NCBI GenBank assembly: GCA_947501845.1
Contig: CANMXP010000008.1
Location: 1 to 64,000 of the forward strand
Length of the DNA stretch: 64,000 nucleotides
Direction: 5' to 3'
Source: an uncultured Flavobacteriaceae bacterium
GTDB lineage: Bacteria; Bacteroidota; Bacteroidia; Flavobacteriales; Flavobacteriaceae
The notes under the pieces were generated by a model that was given only the letters and a program-made list of their open reading frames with translations, made no database searches and was not told where the DNA came from. The translations under genes and the position numbers were made by a program. Position 1 is the stretch's first letter. Every line of letters begins with the position of its first letter. Positions 18,550 through 27,394 of this stretch are shown in pieces.

Positions 18550-21500
18550 TTACTTTACAATCCACGTATAATGTCTATCATTGGCATCACCTACCTCATG
18601 ATCTTCTACGAGGGTAGAAAACTTTTTTTCTTTTTTAGCACCTTTTTCTTTTACCTCACAAACAATATCATCGTTCTCCCATAATTCCAGACCTACGCCT
18701 TCTGTCTTTGAATCAATACGTACTTGTTTTAGTAAATTATATTTGTGCTTTTCTCCTTTTCTAAAAGAAGCTATAGGGTCTGTCCCCATAATCTGATAAA
18801 AATTCACCATACCGCCATCTAACCCGAAATCACTTTCTACCTTAGTTCTTTTTTTTATATGCTTTAGGCCTTCTCCATTTTCTGTAAATGAGGCCCCCAA
18901 CGGAATCAACTTTATAAGGTCAAAATCATGAGCACTTAAACTATGTTTGACGCCAAACCAACTATTTACCCTTACAGAATTTAATTCTACCCTACTTCTA
19001 TTCATTCCATACAGGCAAGCCCCTTTAGCTACAGCACTTTTTAACTCGTCAATGGACAGGCTATGGACTTCAGGAATGCTACTTTGCCCCAAGGCCTTAA
19101 GTACTGTTTTTTGAATTTCTGGAAAAACAACACTCCGACCAGAAAAAATTACTTGATGTATCTCTCCAGAACACAAACTCATAATATCTTTAACCACAGT
19201 TTGTACATTATCAAATAATAAAGCTTTAACCTCATCATCTTTTAAGAATGGATATGTACCATCTGACTGACGTGCAAAGGCTTGCATAATCTCTTCTTCA
19301 TCGCTAATTGAGACTGAGGTTCCAAAAGCCTTATTAATAAAACTTCCTAGTTTTATATTGTCTATCAGCACATCGCTACTTTCATTATAATGATCTATGA
19401 TTTCGCACTTGACGCTAAAAGCAAGATCTACTAATCGCTCTTTTAATTGTACATCGTGATTAAAATTGAATGGATCTACATATACACCCAAGCCGTTAAG
19501 ATATTTGCTTAAGAAATTGATGATGACATAATCTATAGTATCGCCCCCAATACCATACCCCAACTTTCCTATGATATCAATCTTATAAAATATGCCATCA
19601 CCAATATTCTGCCCCTTTATGGAGGCTATGGTTGCATTTATAGTAGCACCTCCCATATCAAATAGCAAAACAGTTGTATTTTTAGTAATCTTTTTTACAC
19701 CAAACAAATAGTACATCAAGTTTGCTTCGGCCTCATAGATACATCGAATTTCATCAAACTGATTTAGAACGCTTACACTATCAATAATATCTTGAGTTTT
19801 CTGTGCTGTAAAATTATTTGGAATAGCGACTATTGCTCTTTTAGGTTTAAATACCCCGTTTATTAACAGTTCTTTTTTACTTTCTTTGGCTACCGCTTTT
19901 TCTAGTTCTTTATAAATACCTTTTACCAGTAACGAACAGAGTTCTTTACCATCGAACTGGTATGAAACTACCGGATTCTTTGTAAAATCAAGTTGAATTT
20001 TATCTGCAAAACCAAGTAGTTTTTTAATAGACCTAAAGGTAGCTGGGGCATATTGTTCCCTACTACTATTTGTTTTAGCAAGTGCCCCGTAAAAATATTT
20101 TTTCTCCTTATGCGGCAATGCATCTCGCAGTTCGTTGTTATCTGCGCTTTTAAGAAAAGTAAGCATTGAAGGTATAATGAGGTCTTCTCCAGTTTCTGTT
20201 TTGGGAATAAATACTTCTGGATACCCATCTGCGCCAGCAGCAATACAAGACCCTGATGTCCCAGGATCGATCCCCACCCATGTATTTCCTATGTCTGGGC
20301 CTATATAAAAACTATACTTTAAAAAATCGCTTCTTAATGATTTAGAGAAGAACAAAATGGATTTTTCGTAAAAAGCCTCCAGTACAAACTCAAATTTAAT
20401 ACGCTTGTCTACTTGTAATAATGCATCTACTTTTTCAATATCAAGATTGAACTCAAAATCGCCATGTTTCGAGCAGCTCACCTTCAAAGCATCATTACTT
20501 CCAGAAATACTGTCGCTATCACTTCTTAAACGAATTTCATATCCTGGAGCACTTTTTTCTTGTATAATTTTAATATATACCTGATTTCTCCATAAACCTT
20601 TTAAAATTGAGTTCCCTAAATTCACGGCACCTTGAAGTACAAAGACCTGATTTTTCTTATTTTCACCCCATCTTAGATATGGTATTAATTGTCGCCCCCA
20701 ATTGGTACCCTCTACTCTGTTCTTATAATTAATTTCTTCAAAAGAATCGTTTAGAGCAGTACCCATTTTTAAAGTCAACTTCTTTGGTTTTCCTACAATT
20801 ATTAAAATGATTAATATAAGTAGTACTAAAGCTATTGGTAATAGATAAGTGATCATGATGATCGATAATTTAGATTTATATTCTATGTCTTGTAGTGCTA
20901 GATTTCTTGTTGTTTGAAAGGTGTAATTAATCTTTTGTTTCGAATTTTTTAATGGTTTATACCCTACATTGGCCATATAAGTCAATGCCACTTTTCCAAG
21001 ACTTTCTTTTTTTAGAGGTATTTCTTTTAGTACGGGTATCTCATAACTCATAGAGCTACTATCTAAGCTCATCAACGCATTGTTTCTGGTATATCTCGAC
21101 TCCCATTCTTGGCTAGTATTTACCGAACCTACTTGGAAATTAAAATCTAAAGGTTTTACAGAATCTGTATTTGTTTTAACAGAAAGTGATAATTCATCAA
21201 TATGTATTTTATCATTATGTATAAAACGAAGTTGTGATGGCGATAAATTAAAATCGCTTCCCTTATGGCTTATTTGCTTTAACCCAATATTCCCATCTAT
21301 GAACATACTCACATCTTCTGGCCGTTCTTTTCCTGCTTTAGGTTTTATTTTATAGGCTATTAAACCAACATTATTCTTTTTGGTTCCAAAAGCGTATTCA
21401 AAGTAATCTATAGGATAAAAAGCGCTTGATAAGTCATCGATATATTCTTTAATAATATTGGGAGCTGCTCTCTGGGAAAGTACATTATCATAAGAATAAC

Positions 21501-22203
21501 GATATATATCCTTAAGCCTTAAAAAATCATTCTTGTTACCAAATTGAGACCCCGTAAGAAAGTCACTAACAATAATCAATATATATTCAGTAGCATAATA
21601 TGGACTCTTTATATTATCTAAAATCAGCGGATACACATAATTGGAAAGGGTTACGCCTTCACCAAAACCCTGCTTAGGAATTTTATAAAATAAGGTGTTA
21701 AAATATTGCTTAGCATTAGCCCTTATACTGTATGCGCTTGTCCATTTAAACTGCTTATCTTTTATAAATTTTTTATTAAAATTATTAATAATCAAATCTT
21801 TGTTACCAGAATACTTATCTAGTTTAAGTAATTTCATGTCCTGCTCTGGGATTCCAAATTGGTAATATGATATCTCATCATAAACTGGGTCAAAAAAACG
21901 AATGCCGTTTTGTGTTTCTGAAACCAGATTTTTAGAGTTTTCATTTATTGATGAATGGGGGATTTTATTTTGAAATAATGAAATTAATGCCTCTTTAGAT
22001 TCTAAGATTGCTTTTGATTTTGAGACAAAAGCCCCTGAGATATCTACGGCTATCAAATAGTGTCTTCGTATATTATTTTTTGTTTTTACAGAGTCAAGTC
22101 TTTGAGTAAGATTTGCTTCTTTCAATACAGCATGATTTGCTTCTCCTTCATTATGAGGGACCAAAAACAATAAAATTGAAAAAAATGAAACCAATATTTT
22201 CAT
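18550..22203 (-). CDS. Fusion of exported vWA-like domain, membrane helix and Hsp70/actin-fold ATPase
   Basis: The protein has 1217 residues. A signal peptide (KILVSFFSILLFLV) is followed by a vWA-type start, HYLIAVDISGAFVSK near residue 53, where DISGA lacks the second Ser of the MIDAS. A beta-rich region continues to a membrane helix near 445-467 (YLLPIALVLLILIILIIV). Residues ~480-635 form a beta-rich cytoplasmic domain. From ~641 the chain is Hsp70-like: phosphate-1 loop GIDPGTSGSC, phosphate-2 loop LLFDMGGATINA near 849, and an adenosine-type motif VIFSGRSVVFPE near 1019. A substrate-binding domain typical of DnaK is not evident at the end. The ATPase is therefore tied to a periplasmic domain across the membrane. 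This layout is unusual, and I know of no characterised homologue. Confidence 0.85.
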   Translation of the reverse strand: MKILVSFFSILLFLVPHNEGEANHAVLKEANLTQRLDSVKTKNNIRRHYLIAVDISGAFVSKSKAILESKEALISLFQNKIPHSSINENSKNLVSETQNGIRFFDPVYDEISYYQFGIPEQDMKLLKLDKYSGNKDLIINNFNKKFIKDKQFKWTSAYSIRANAKQYFNTLFYKIPKQGFGEGVTLSNYVYPLILDNIKSPYYATEYILIIVSDFLTGSQFGNKNDFLRLKDIYRYSYDNVLSQRAAPNIIKEYIDDLSSAFYPIDYFEYAFGTKKNNVGLIAYKIKPKAGKERPEDVSMFIDGNIGLKQISHKGSDFNLSPSQLRFIHNDKIHIDELSLSVKTNTDSVKPLDFNFQVGSVNTSQEWESRYTRNNALMSLDSSSMSYEIPVLKEIPLKKESLGKVALTYMANVGYKPLKNSKQKINYTFQTTRNLALQDIEYKSKLSIIMITYLLPIALVLLILIILIIVGKPKKLTLKMGTALNDSFEEINYKNRVEGTNWGRQLIPYLRWGENKKNQVFVLQGAVNLGNSILKGLWRNQVYIKIIQEKSAPGYEIRLRSDSDSISGSNDALKVSCSKHGDFEFNLDIEKVDALLQVDKRIKFEFVLEAFYEKSILFFSKSLRSDFLKYSFYIGPDIGNTWVGIDPGTSGSCIAAGADGYPEVFIPKTETGEDLIIPSMLTFLKSADNNELRDALPHKEKKYFYGALAKTNSSREQYAPATFRSIKKLLGFADKIQLDFTKNPVVSYQFDGKELCSLLVKGIYKELEKAVAKESKKELLINGVFKPKRAIVAIPNNFTAQKTQDIIDSVSVLNQFDEIRCIYEAEANLMYYLFGVKKITKNTTVLLFDMGGATINATIASIKGQNIGDGIFYKIDIIGKLGYGIGGDTIDYVIINFLSKYLNGLGVYVDPFNFNHDVQLKERLVDLAFSVKCEIIDHYNESSDVLIDNIKLGSFINKAFGTSVSISDEEEIMQAFARQSDGTYPFLKDDEVKALLFDNVQTVVKDIMSLCSGEIHQVIFSGRSVVFPEIQKTVLKALGQSSIPEVHSLSIDELKSAVAKGACLYGMNRSRVELNSVRVNSWFGVKHSLSAHDFDLIKLIPLGASFTENGEGLKHIKKRTKVESDFGLDGGMVNFYQIMGTDPIASFRKGEKHKYNLLKQVRIDSKTEGVGLELWENDDIVCEVKEKGAKKEKKFSTLVEDHEVGDANDRHYTWIVK

Positions 22204-22221
22204 ACGATTTAACTCTAAGAT

Positions 22222-22671
22222 TTATATTTTGACTCCAACAATTTTTAATATCTCTTCGCGTTTACTTTTTGGAATCGGTAAAACAGTATGTTCTTTTAGA
22301 TACAATTGATTGTTTTCAATCTTGTGGGCCATATCAAGGTTTACGATATATGATCTGCTAAGGCGATAAAACATATCGTATTTTGATAGGTATTGCTTAT
22401 AAAAATCCTTAAGTGATGATTTAATTACATACAGCCGCTTTTCGCATAAATGAATTTTAAGATAATGGTCGGCTGCCTGTATATGTATGATATCTTCGAA
22501 TTCCAGGCTTTCGAAAACACCTCTTTTAACTGAAATCCAAATCTTTTGTGATTGGTATTCTTGATAAGATTTTTCAGAAATATTTAATTTTCTAAAAAAA
22601 TTAACAACCCAATTAATAAAATTATAATAGCTTATTGAGTCTTGATTAGAAACAAATAATTTTGTGGTCAT
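22222..22671 (-). CDS. Stand-alone LytTR DNA-binding protein
   Basis: The protein has 149 residues. About 45 residues of unassigned N-terminal sequence precede a LytTR domain: WISVKRGVFESLEFEDIIHI, then ADHYLKIHL, and the C-terminal FYRLSRSYIVNLDMAHKIEN. It has no receiver domain. It lies 18 bases in front of the vWA-Hsp70 gene and heads the operon, so it is the likely direct regulator of the membrane system. The 141-base gap to the response-regulator gene upstream probably holds a promoter. Three CTGTT boxes occur on the minus strand of that gap, but their spacing does not fit the usual LytTR repeat. Confidence 0.85.
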   Translation of the reverse strand: MTTKLFVSNQDSISYYNFINWVVNFFRKLNISEKSYQEYQSQKIWISVKRGVFESLEFEDIIHIQAADHYLKIHLCEKRLYVIKSSLKDFYKQYLSKYDMFYRLSRSYIVNLDMAHKIENNQLYLKEHTVLPIPKSKREEILKIVGVKI

Positions 22672-22812
22672 AAAATGTGTATCCTAGTGTGAAAATTCGC
22701 ATTTACGACCTAAATTTGACTTATAAAAAACAGCTACGCAAAATTAATCCGTCAAAACAGTGAACAGATTCGTGAAAAGGTAAATTGAGTACGTGAAGTT
22801 TTTTTGCGTTTT

Positions 22813-23580
22813 CTAGTTATGAAGACCAATGAGTTTGAATAACGTTTTTAATTGATCTTCAGGTATTTTTATGTAAATTTTTTTGTTTAACTCTGGATAG
22901 ACAATACGTCTGCCATCAATATTGTTTATATGATCTAAATTAACAATATAGCTTCTACTTAATTTATAAAAATTGGGGTAATAACGTAATGTTTCATCAA
23001 AAATCTGTTTTTCAAGTGTAGCCCTTTTTTTCAGGATGTCACCATTAATCATGTTGAACTCACAGATTTTATCTTTAGCTTCAACAAATACAATATCTTT
23101 GATCGTTATACCAGTATAATTAGATGTCCCCTCTTTAATCCAATAAGTATCTCTATGTCTAGGTTTATAAGATATTTTGTCTTTAAAAGTTTCTAATTCC
23201 TTAAAGTTTACTTGGTCTTTTATTTTAAGCAATGCTCTTTTTATTGCTTCACTATCAAATGGCTTACTTATATAATTACAATTTTGTATGGTTCTGGTTT
23301 GTTCAATTATTTTATCATCAGATATACCCGATACATATAAAATTGGAATATTATGTAATAATTCAATAGTTTCCCCAATATGTACGCCAGCATAACGATC
23401 GTCTTGTAGTTGAATATCAAGTATCGCCATATCGAAAGTTTCTTTTTTCACATGTCCAATAGCTTCTTTATAATAGGCGTTAGGGCCTAATATTTGTACT
23501 TGCTTTCCAAACACATCATATATATGATTTACAATGTTTTTAGCTTGAACTAAATCATCTTCGACTATAAGTACTTTCAT
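22813..23580 (-). CDS. LytTR-family response regulator
   Basis: The protein has 255 residues. The receiver domain (1-120) has the acidic pair in VEDD (residues 8-9), the phospho-acceptor Asp55 in MAILDIQL and the conserved Lys near 106 in YISKPF. The LytTR DNA-binding domain (about 145-250) contains WIKEG, IVFVEAKDKICEF and FYKLSRSYIVNLDHINNIDG. The DNA-recognition segment is very similar to that of the stand-alone LytTR protein next door, so both may bind related sites. It lies 107 bases downstream of the TPR sensor kinase gene, its likely partner. Confidence 0.92.
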   Translation of the reverse strand: MKVLIVEDDLVQAKNIVNHIYDVFGKQVQILGPNAYYKEAIGHVKKETFDMAILDIQLQDDRYAGVHIGETIELLHNIPILYVSGISDDKIIEQTRTIQNCNYISKPFDSEAIKRALLKIKDQVNFKELETFKDKISYKPRHRDTYWIKEGTSNYTGITIKDIVFVEAKDKICEFNMINGDILKKRATLEKQIFDETLRYYPNFYKLSRSYIVNLDHINNIDGRRIVYPELNKKIYIKIPEDQLKTLFKLIGLHN

Positions 23581-23687
23581 ACGTTTATATTTATTGATTT
23601 TTAGTTTTCATGAACCTTAATGATTAAAATAATAATTCCAATGTGCGTTACCGATGATTTTAACCTCGTTGGTTTCATTTTTAGAAA

Positions 23688-25550
23688 TTATAATTTAATA
23701 AAAAACTGAAATACGTTAAGATCTGCTTCTCTTTTTATATTTATGCAACTTCCAAGTTTTTTTATAAAACGTTTTATAATTTGCCACCCCAATCCATTTG
23801 AAGATTCTAATTGTTCTATAGAAAACTTATTTCCATTATCACTATAGGCAATGTCTAGCATATTAGCACCTTTAGTTTTTACTTTTAATTTTATCTTTAA
23901 TTTTCTATCGGTTTTAACAGCATGTTTCATTGAATTAGTCATTAATTCTCTAATAATAAAAGTAAGCTTAGAGGCAATTTCTCCATTTAGTATTACTGGT
24001 TCTAAATCCTTTTCTATCATCACACCATGCTTATTCATATTCATGGCTTGATATTTTTCTTCAAGTATTTTATTTAAATGACCTTTTATGTTTACCTTTT
24101 GTCCTGGTTGGTTATATAGCGTATCATCGACAGCAATAGATGCATAGAGCATATTTTCTATAGAATCTACACCATCAAATTCTAATTTTTGCAATTCTTG
24201 GATTACCTGTGTGTAATCATTTTGTTTTCCATGCCTGATATCTGTATTAAGCAAATCGAGGTCTTCATTCAGCTTGAGTATTCTTCTTCGCTGTCTATAT
24301 AAGAGTATCGATAAAATAGAAACAACTATAAAAAAGCACAACAATAACCATAATATTTTTAGCCAGTTTTTCGCCAATTTTTCCTGATGGTCTGCTCGTT
24401 CTTTTTGTTTTATATTTTCATTTTCTTTTTGGTTTAATTCAAACTGATTCCATGTTTCTAAAACACTTACTTTCTGCGTGTTAAACAAACTATCGTTCAA
24501 CACTGCCCAATTTTTTAATTCATTATAGGCCAATTTAAATGCCGACAGTTGATAGTAGTAATCTCCCCAATTTTTCAAATTATCAAGCTCGATGGTCTTA
24601 TCATGGTTTTGCTGAAAAAATGCCTTCGCCGTATTTAAATATGGTAAAGCCTCTTTTGTCTTATCCATATCAAGATACAATCTGGCTAAAGCATTAGCTG
24701 TTACGGCACTATTTCTTATATCTTTTATCTTAGTTCTTATTTTATAAGCTTCCTTAAAATTTTCTTCTGAAAGTAAATAGCGCTTCTGAAATTGATGAAT
24801 AACTCCAATATTATGAAGGCTGTAAGCTATATCTTCCTGATTTTTAAAATCTTTTTTTATTCCTAAAGAAGATTTATGGTAAAATAATGCCTTGCCATAA
24901 TCGCCAATGGCTGTATTTACATTTCCTATATTATTATACACCAAAGCTAATTTAGCAGGTTTACTTATTTGTAAATACAGTGCTAGGCTTTCCTCATAAT
25001 GCTTTAATGCCAATACATACCTTTCCTGATCATTATATAAGTTTCCAAGAGAGTTATGTATTGCAGCTACTGTTTCTTCAGATTCTGTGTATTGTGCCAA
25101 TTCTAAAGAACGGGTATAATACTTAATGCTCTGCACATGGTTTCCCTCATAATTATAAGTAATCCCAATATTTCTTAATCTACCAATTAAAGGGAGCGTA
25201 TCTTTTCTAATACTATCTAAAAAAAACGCTTTTTTGTAATAGATTCTAGCAGAGTCATACTTTCCCATTTTTCTATAAGACAAACCTGCATCATTAAAAG
25301 ATTTAGCAATACCCAATGTATCTGAAGCTATGCCAAAAGCATTGGCGGCAAGTTTATAAAAGTAAACAGCGTGATTAAATTTTTCCTTATAATAACAAGA
25401 ATCTCCTAATGTATATAGATTATCCCCATAAAAAGAATCCGAATGTACAGTATCCACTTCCAATCTATCTTGATGACTACACCGAATACATGTAAAAATC
25501 ACAATAAAAAGCACTGCATAATTGCATGCTTTTAAGTTTAATTTTATCAT
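23688..25550 (-). CDS. TPR-containing sensor histidine kinase
   Basis: The protein has 620 residues. A signal or anchor segment (YAVLFIVIFTCIRCS) with a possible lipobox is followed by about seven tetratricopeptide repeats (residues ~40-360, e.g. AAIHNSLGNLYNDQERYVLA), presumably in the periplasm. A membrane helix lies near 400-420 (ILWLLLCFFIVVSILSILLY). The phospho-acceptor region around DIRHGKQNDY resembles HisKA_2-type kinases. The ATP-binding domain has an N box (ELMTNSMKHA), a G1 box (YSDNGN) and a G2 box (GLGWQII). It is the probable partner of the LytTR response regulator downstream. Confidence 0.88.
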   Translation of the reverse strand: MIKLNLKACNYAVLFIVIFTCIRCSHQDRLEVDTVHSDSFYGDNLYTLGDSCYYKEKFNHAVYFYKLAANAFGIASDTLGIAKSFNDAGLSYRKMGKYDSARIYYKKAFFLDSIRKDTLPLIGRLRNIGITYNYEGNHVQSIKYYTRSLELAQYTESEETVAAIHNSLGNLYNDQERYVLALKHYEESLALYLQISKPAKLALVYNNIGNVNTAIGDYGKALFYHKSSLGIKKDFKNQEDIAYSLHNIGVIHQFQKRYLLSEENFKEAYKIRTKIKDIRNSAVTANALARLYLDMDKTKEALPYLNTAKAFFQQNHDKTIELDNLKNWGDYYYQLSAFKLAYNELKNWAVLNDSLFNTQKVSVLETWNQFELNQKENENIKQKERADHQEKLAKNWLKILWLLLCFFIVVSILSILLYRQRRRILKLNEDLDLLNTDIRHGKQNDYTQVIQELQKLEFDGVDSIENMLYASIAVDDTLYNQPGQKVNIKGHLNKILEEKYQAMNMNKHGVMIEKDLEPVILNGEIASKLTFIIRELMTNSMKHAVKTDRKLKIKLKVKTKGANMLDIAYSDNGNKFSIEQLESSNGLGWQIIKRFIKKLGSCINIKREADLNVFQFFIKL

Positions 25551-25642
25551 AAAATGGACCTCTTAATATAACAGACGACTAATCTATTAAAAAACAAACA
25601 CTTAACATATTCATTATACAATTATTCATTTAGAATCTAAAA

Positions 25643-25668
25643 AAAGATGCTTCTTTCGAAGCATCTTT
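25643..25668 (-). terminator. Strong rho-independent terminator after the small lipoprotein
   Basis: AAAGATGCTTC and GAAGCATCTTT form a perfect 11-bp stem with a 4-base loop. On the minus strand it is followed by a run of T residues, 15 bases past the stop codon of the small lipoprotein gene. It should separate that transcript from the kinase gene, at least in part. Confidence 0.85.
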
Positions 25669-25682
25669 GGTTTAATTAGGTT

Positions 25683-25844
25683 TTAGTTACAATTTCCTTT
25701 ACAGTCGTCTTCTTGATTATTACCATTTGTTGGCAAAGAATCGGTTGCTTCAATTGGCAAGATATCTAAATCGTCAACTTCTGTACAACTTGTGCAAAAA
25801 GAAATGCCTAATAAAATAAAACAATAAACTACAATATTTCTCAT
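25683..25844 (-). CDS. Small cysteine-containing lipoprotein (53 residues)
   Basis: Reading the complement from the ATG at 25844 gives a 53-residue ORF beginning MRNIVVYCFILLGISFCTSC. This is a short signal peptide with a lipobox (CTSC or FCTSC), followed by an acidic mature peptide of about 34 residues that ends DDCKGNCN with two Cys. It has a strong terminator directly behind it and therefore its own short transcript. It lies 132 bases in front of the sensor kinase. It might be the ligand or a cofactor of that kinase, or simply an unrelated small lipoprotein. I recognise no family. Confidence 0.65.
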   Translation of the reverse strand: MRNIVVYCFILLGISFCTSCTEVDDLDILPIEATDSLPTNGNNQEDDCKGNCN

Positions 25845-26542
25845 AAAAATAAATTTTTATGTATTGCGTTACAGTTTGGTATACCGTCCGCATCATCAAA
25901 CTATTGTGCACTTTCAATGAATTGGAAAACCGGCAGCTAATACGGGTTATATGTGGCGTATGCCACAAATTATTTATGTAAAGAAGTTTTTTATTATTAC
26001 CGATAGGAAGCATGTCAAATATGGTATGGGCTATACATCGCCTTAATAATGTTGGATCAGCATTTAAATTCTGCATTTTTCCCTCTTTAATGAATTCCAT
26101 TTTTTGCATTTTACGTATCTTTAATTTTTTAAAAACTTCGAATAAACGGTTATAATTGATCAGGTTATATGTGTTTATCTAAGCCAAAAGTATCATCAAA
26201 GATTTTTCGTTTGTGTCGACCGCTAATCGATTTCCACCGACAGATTTCAAAGCCACATAAAAACTCTTGAAACAGTTATTAAATAAAGGGTTTTGACATG
26301 AATACATTTTTTACAAATACTATTTATTTTTTTGGCTAGCTCGAGGTATAAATGAGATTTAAGGGGAGACTTTATCGTTTTTAATTCCGATAATCAAAGA
26401 TTTAATTAATTTTCAACAAATGTTTACGGTAAAGCATAAAATGGTGGTGTTCACGACCTTAAAAAGCGTTTTTACGTAATACTTTACTTATTTTTTAAAA
26501 TATTAATCTATTTTCGTTGAAATCTTTTCAATTAACCAATTA
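25845..26542. other. Divergent intergenic region, about 700 bases, no convincing gene
   Basis: This gap separates the minus-strand kinase/lipoprotein block from the plus-strand pair at 26543. A minus-strand ORF across 25774-26109 has a composition unlike a real protein and overlaps the lipoprotein gene, so it is not called. TGTGGC (25952-25957) and GCCACA (25962-25967) form a short inverted repeat that could be an operator. The region must hold promoters for both directions, but no clear match to the Bacteroidota consensus was found. Confidence 0.5.
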
Positions 26543-27394
26543 ATGAACATTACTGGAGAAACTAACCTTGAAGTTTTTTTGGAATTAATTCAACTTGTTA
26601 TTAGAGAAAGTGGTATCCCAAAGCCTTTAAATGAATTTAGGAGTAATGAACAAGTGGCATTAGCCAATAAAATTAAAGCACTATTAAATCCAAAGGGAGA
26701 TATTTATCCAATAAGTGCCAACACTATTAGGGACTATAGATTTATGTGCGACCCTAATAACTGGAAATACCCATTTAGTGCTTCAGAAGGAAAATTGGAC
26801 ATGCTTTGCCAATACATAGGTGAAGTAAGCTGGAAGCGTTTTGTGAGTAATCGTATAGAAGGAGTTACAGCAGAATTTTATGATTCGTTCTACAGATCCG
26901 ACAATATTTTTTCTCTTATTTATGAAAAAGCATCAGAAATTAATAATATGATTATTCAAGGAGAAAAACTCCTTAAACAAAACAATAATTCTGTTGAAAT
27001 ACTTTTTAATGTCGGGGTGAGTCTTTTGTTCAAAAGTCATTTTAAAAAAGCAGAGACTCTGTTTAATAGATGTTCCGATTTAGAATCTCACAATTCAAAG
27101 TTTTATTTTTTTAAATCCTTAAGCCTTTTAGATGGAAAAAGACCATATAGGCATAAAAAAATAAAAATTGATGGCATTATAGACCATCTTAATAAATCAA
27201 TTCAATTCAATGATGAAAACACATCTTATTATTCTCAACTACTTCATTTAATACATCAAGATTTTCACCAAAGAATTGGCTATTCATATCACAGAGTACG
27301 GTTAATAAAACAACCTTCTCAATTAGAATGGTTACGTTTTTTAGAAATATGTACAGGAATACCTTATAAAGAAATAGAAAATATACTAACATGA
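26543..27394 (+). CDS. Unrecognised protein with TPR-like helices
   Basis: This is a 283-residue soluble protein. The N-terminal ~115 residues contain PISANTIRDYRFMCDPNNW and KLDMLCQYIGEVSWKRFVSN, a pattern I have the impression of seeing in other Bacteroidota proteins but cannot name. It could be a small helical DNA- or protein-binding domain. Residues ~150-250 look like two or three tetratricopeptide-type helix pairs (SVEILFNVGVSLLFKSHFKK). There is no signal peptide. Its stop overlaps the start of the next gene by 4 bases, so the two are co-translated. It is divergent from the kinase locus and could belong functionally to it. Confidence 0.65.
   Translation: MNITGETNLEVFLELIQLVIRESGIPKPLNEFRSNEQVALANKIKALLNPKGDIYPISANTIRDYRFMCDPNNWKYPFSASEGKLDMLCQYIGEVSWKRFVSNRIEGVTAEFYDSFYRSDNIFSLIYEKASEINNMIIQGEKLLKQNNNSVEILFNVGVSLLFKSHFKKAETLFNRCSDLESHNSKFYFFKSLSLLDGKRPYRHKKIKIDGIIDHLNKSIQFNDENTSYYSQLLHLIHQDFHQRIGYSYHRVRLIKQPSQLEWLRFLEICTGIPYKEIENILT

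Noticed and set aside
18532-18565. Longer start for the bitopic vWA protein
   Set aside because: It would overlap the Hsp70 fusion stop, and the next ATG places the membrane helix nearer the N-terminus with normal spacing.
12717-22203. Bat/MoxR-type aerotolerance operon
   Set aside because: The TM-vWA-TM layout is similar, but there is no MoxR ATPase, no BatD-type protein and no DUF58 gene. The presence of tubulin-like and Hsp70-type genes does not fit.
22672-22812. LytTR binding repeats in the gap upstream of the stand-alone LytTR gene
   Set aside because: Three CTGTT boxes occur on the minus strand, but their spacing of 7 and 27 bases does not match the usual repeat distance, so no site was called.
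25774-26109. Minus-strand ORF of 111 codons
   Set aside because: It overlaps the small lipoprotein gene in another frame, lacks protein-like composition and spans a region with an inverted repeat and probable promoters.
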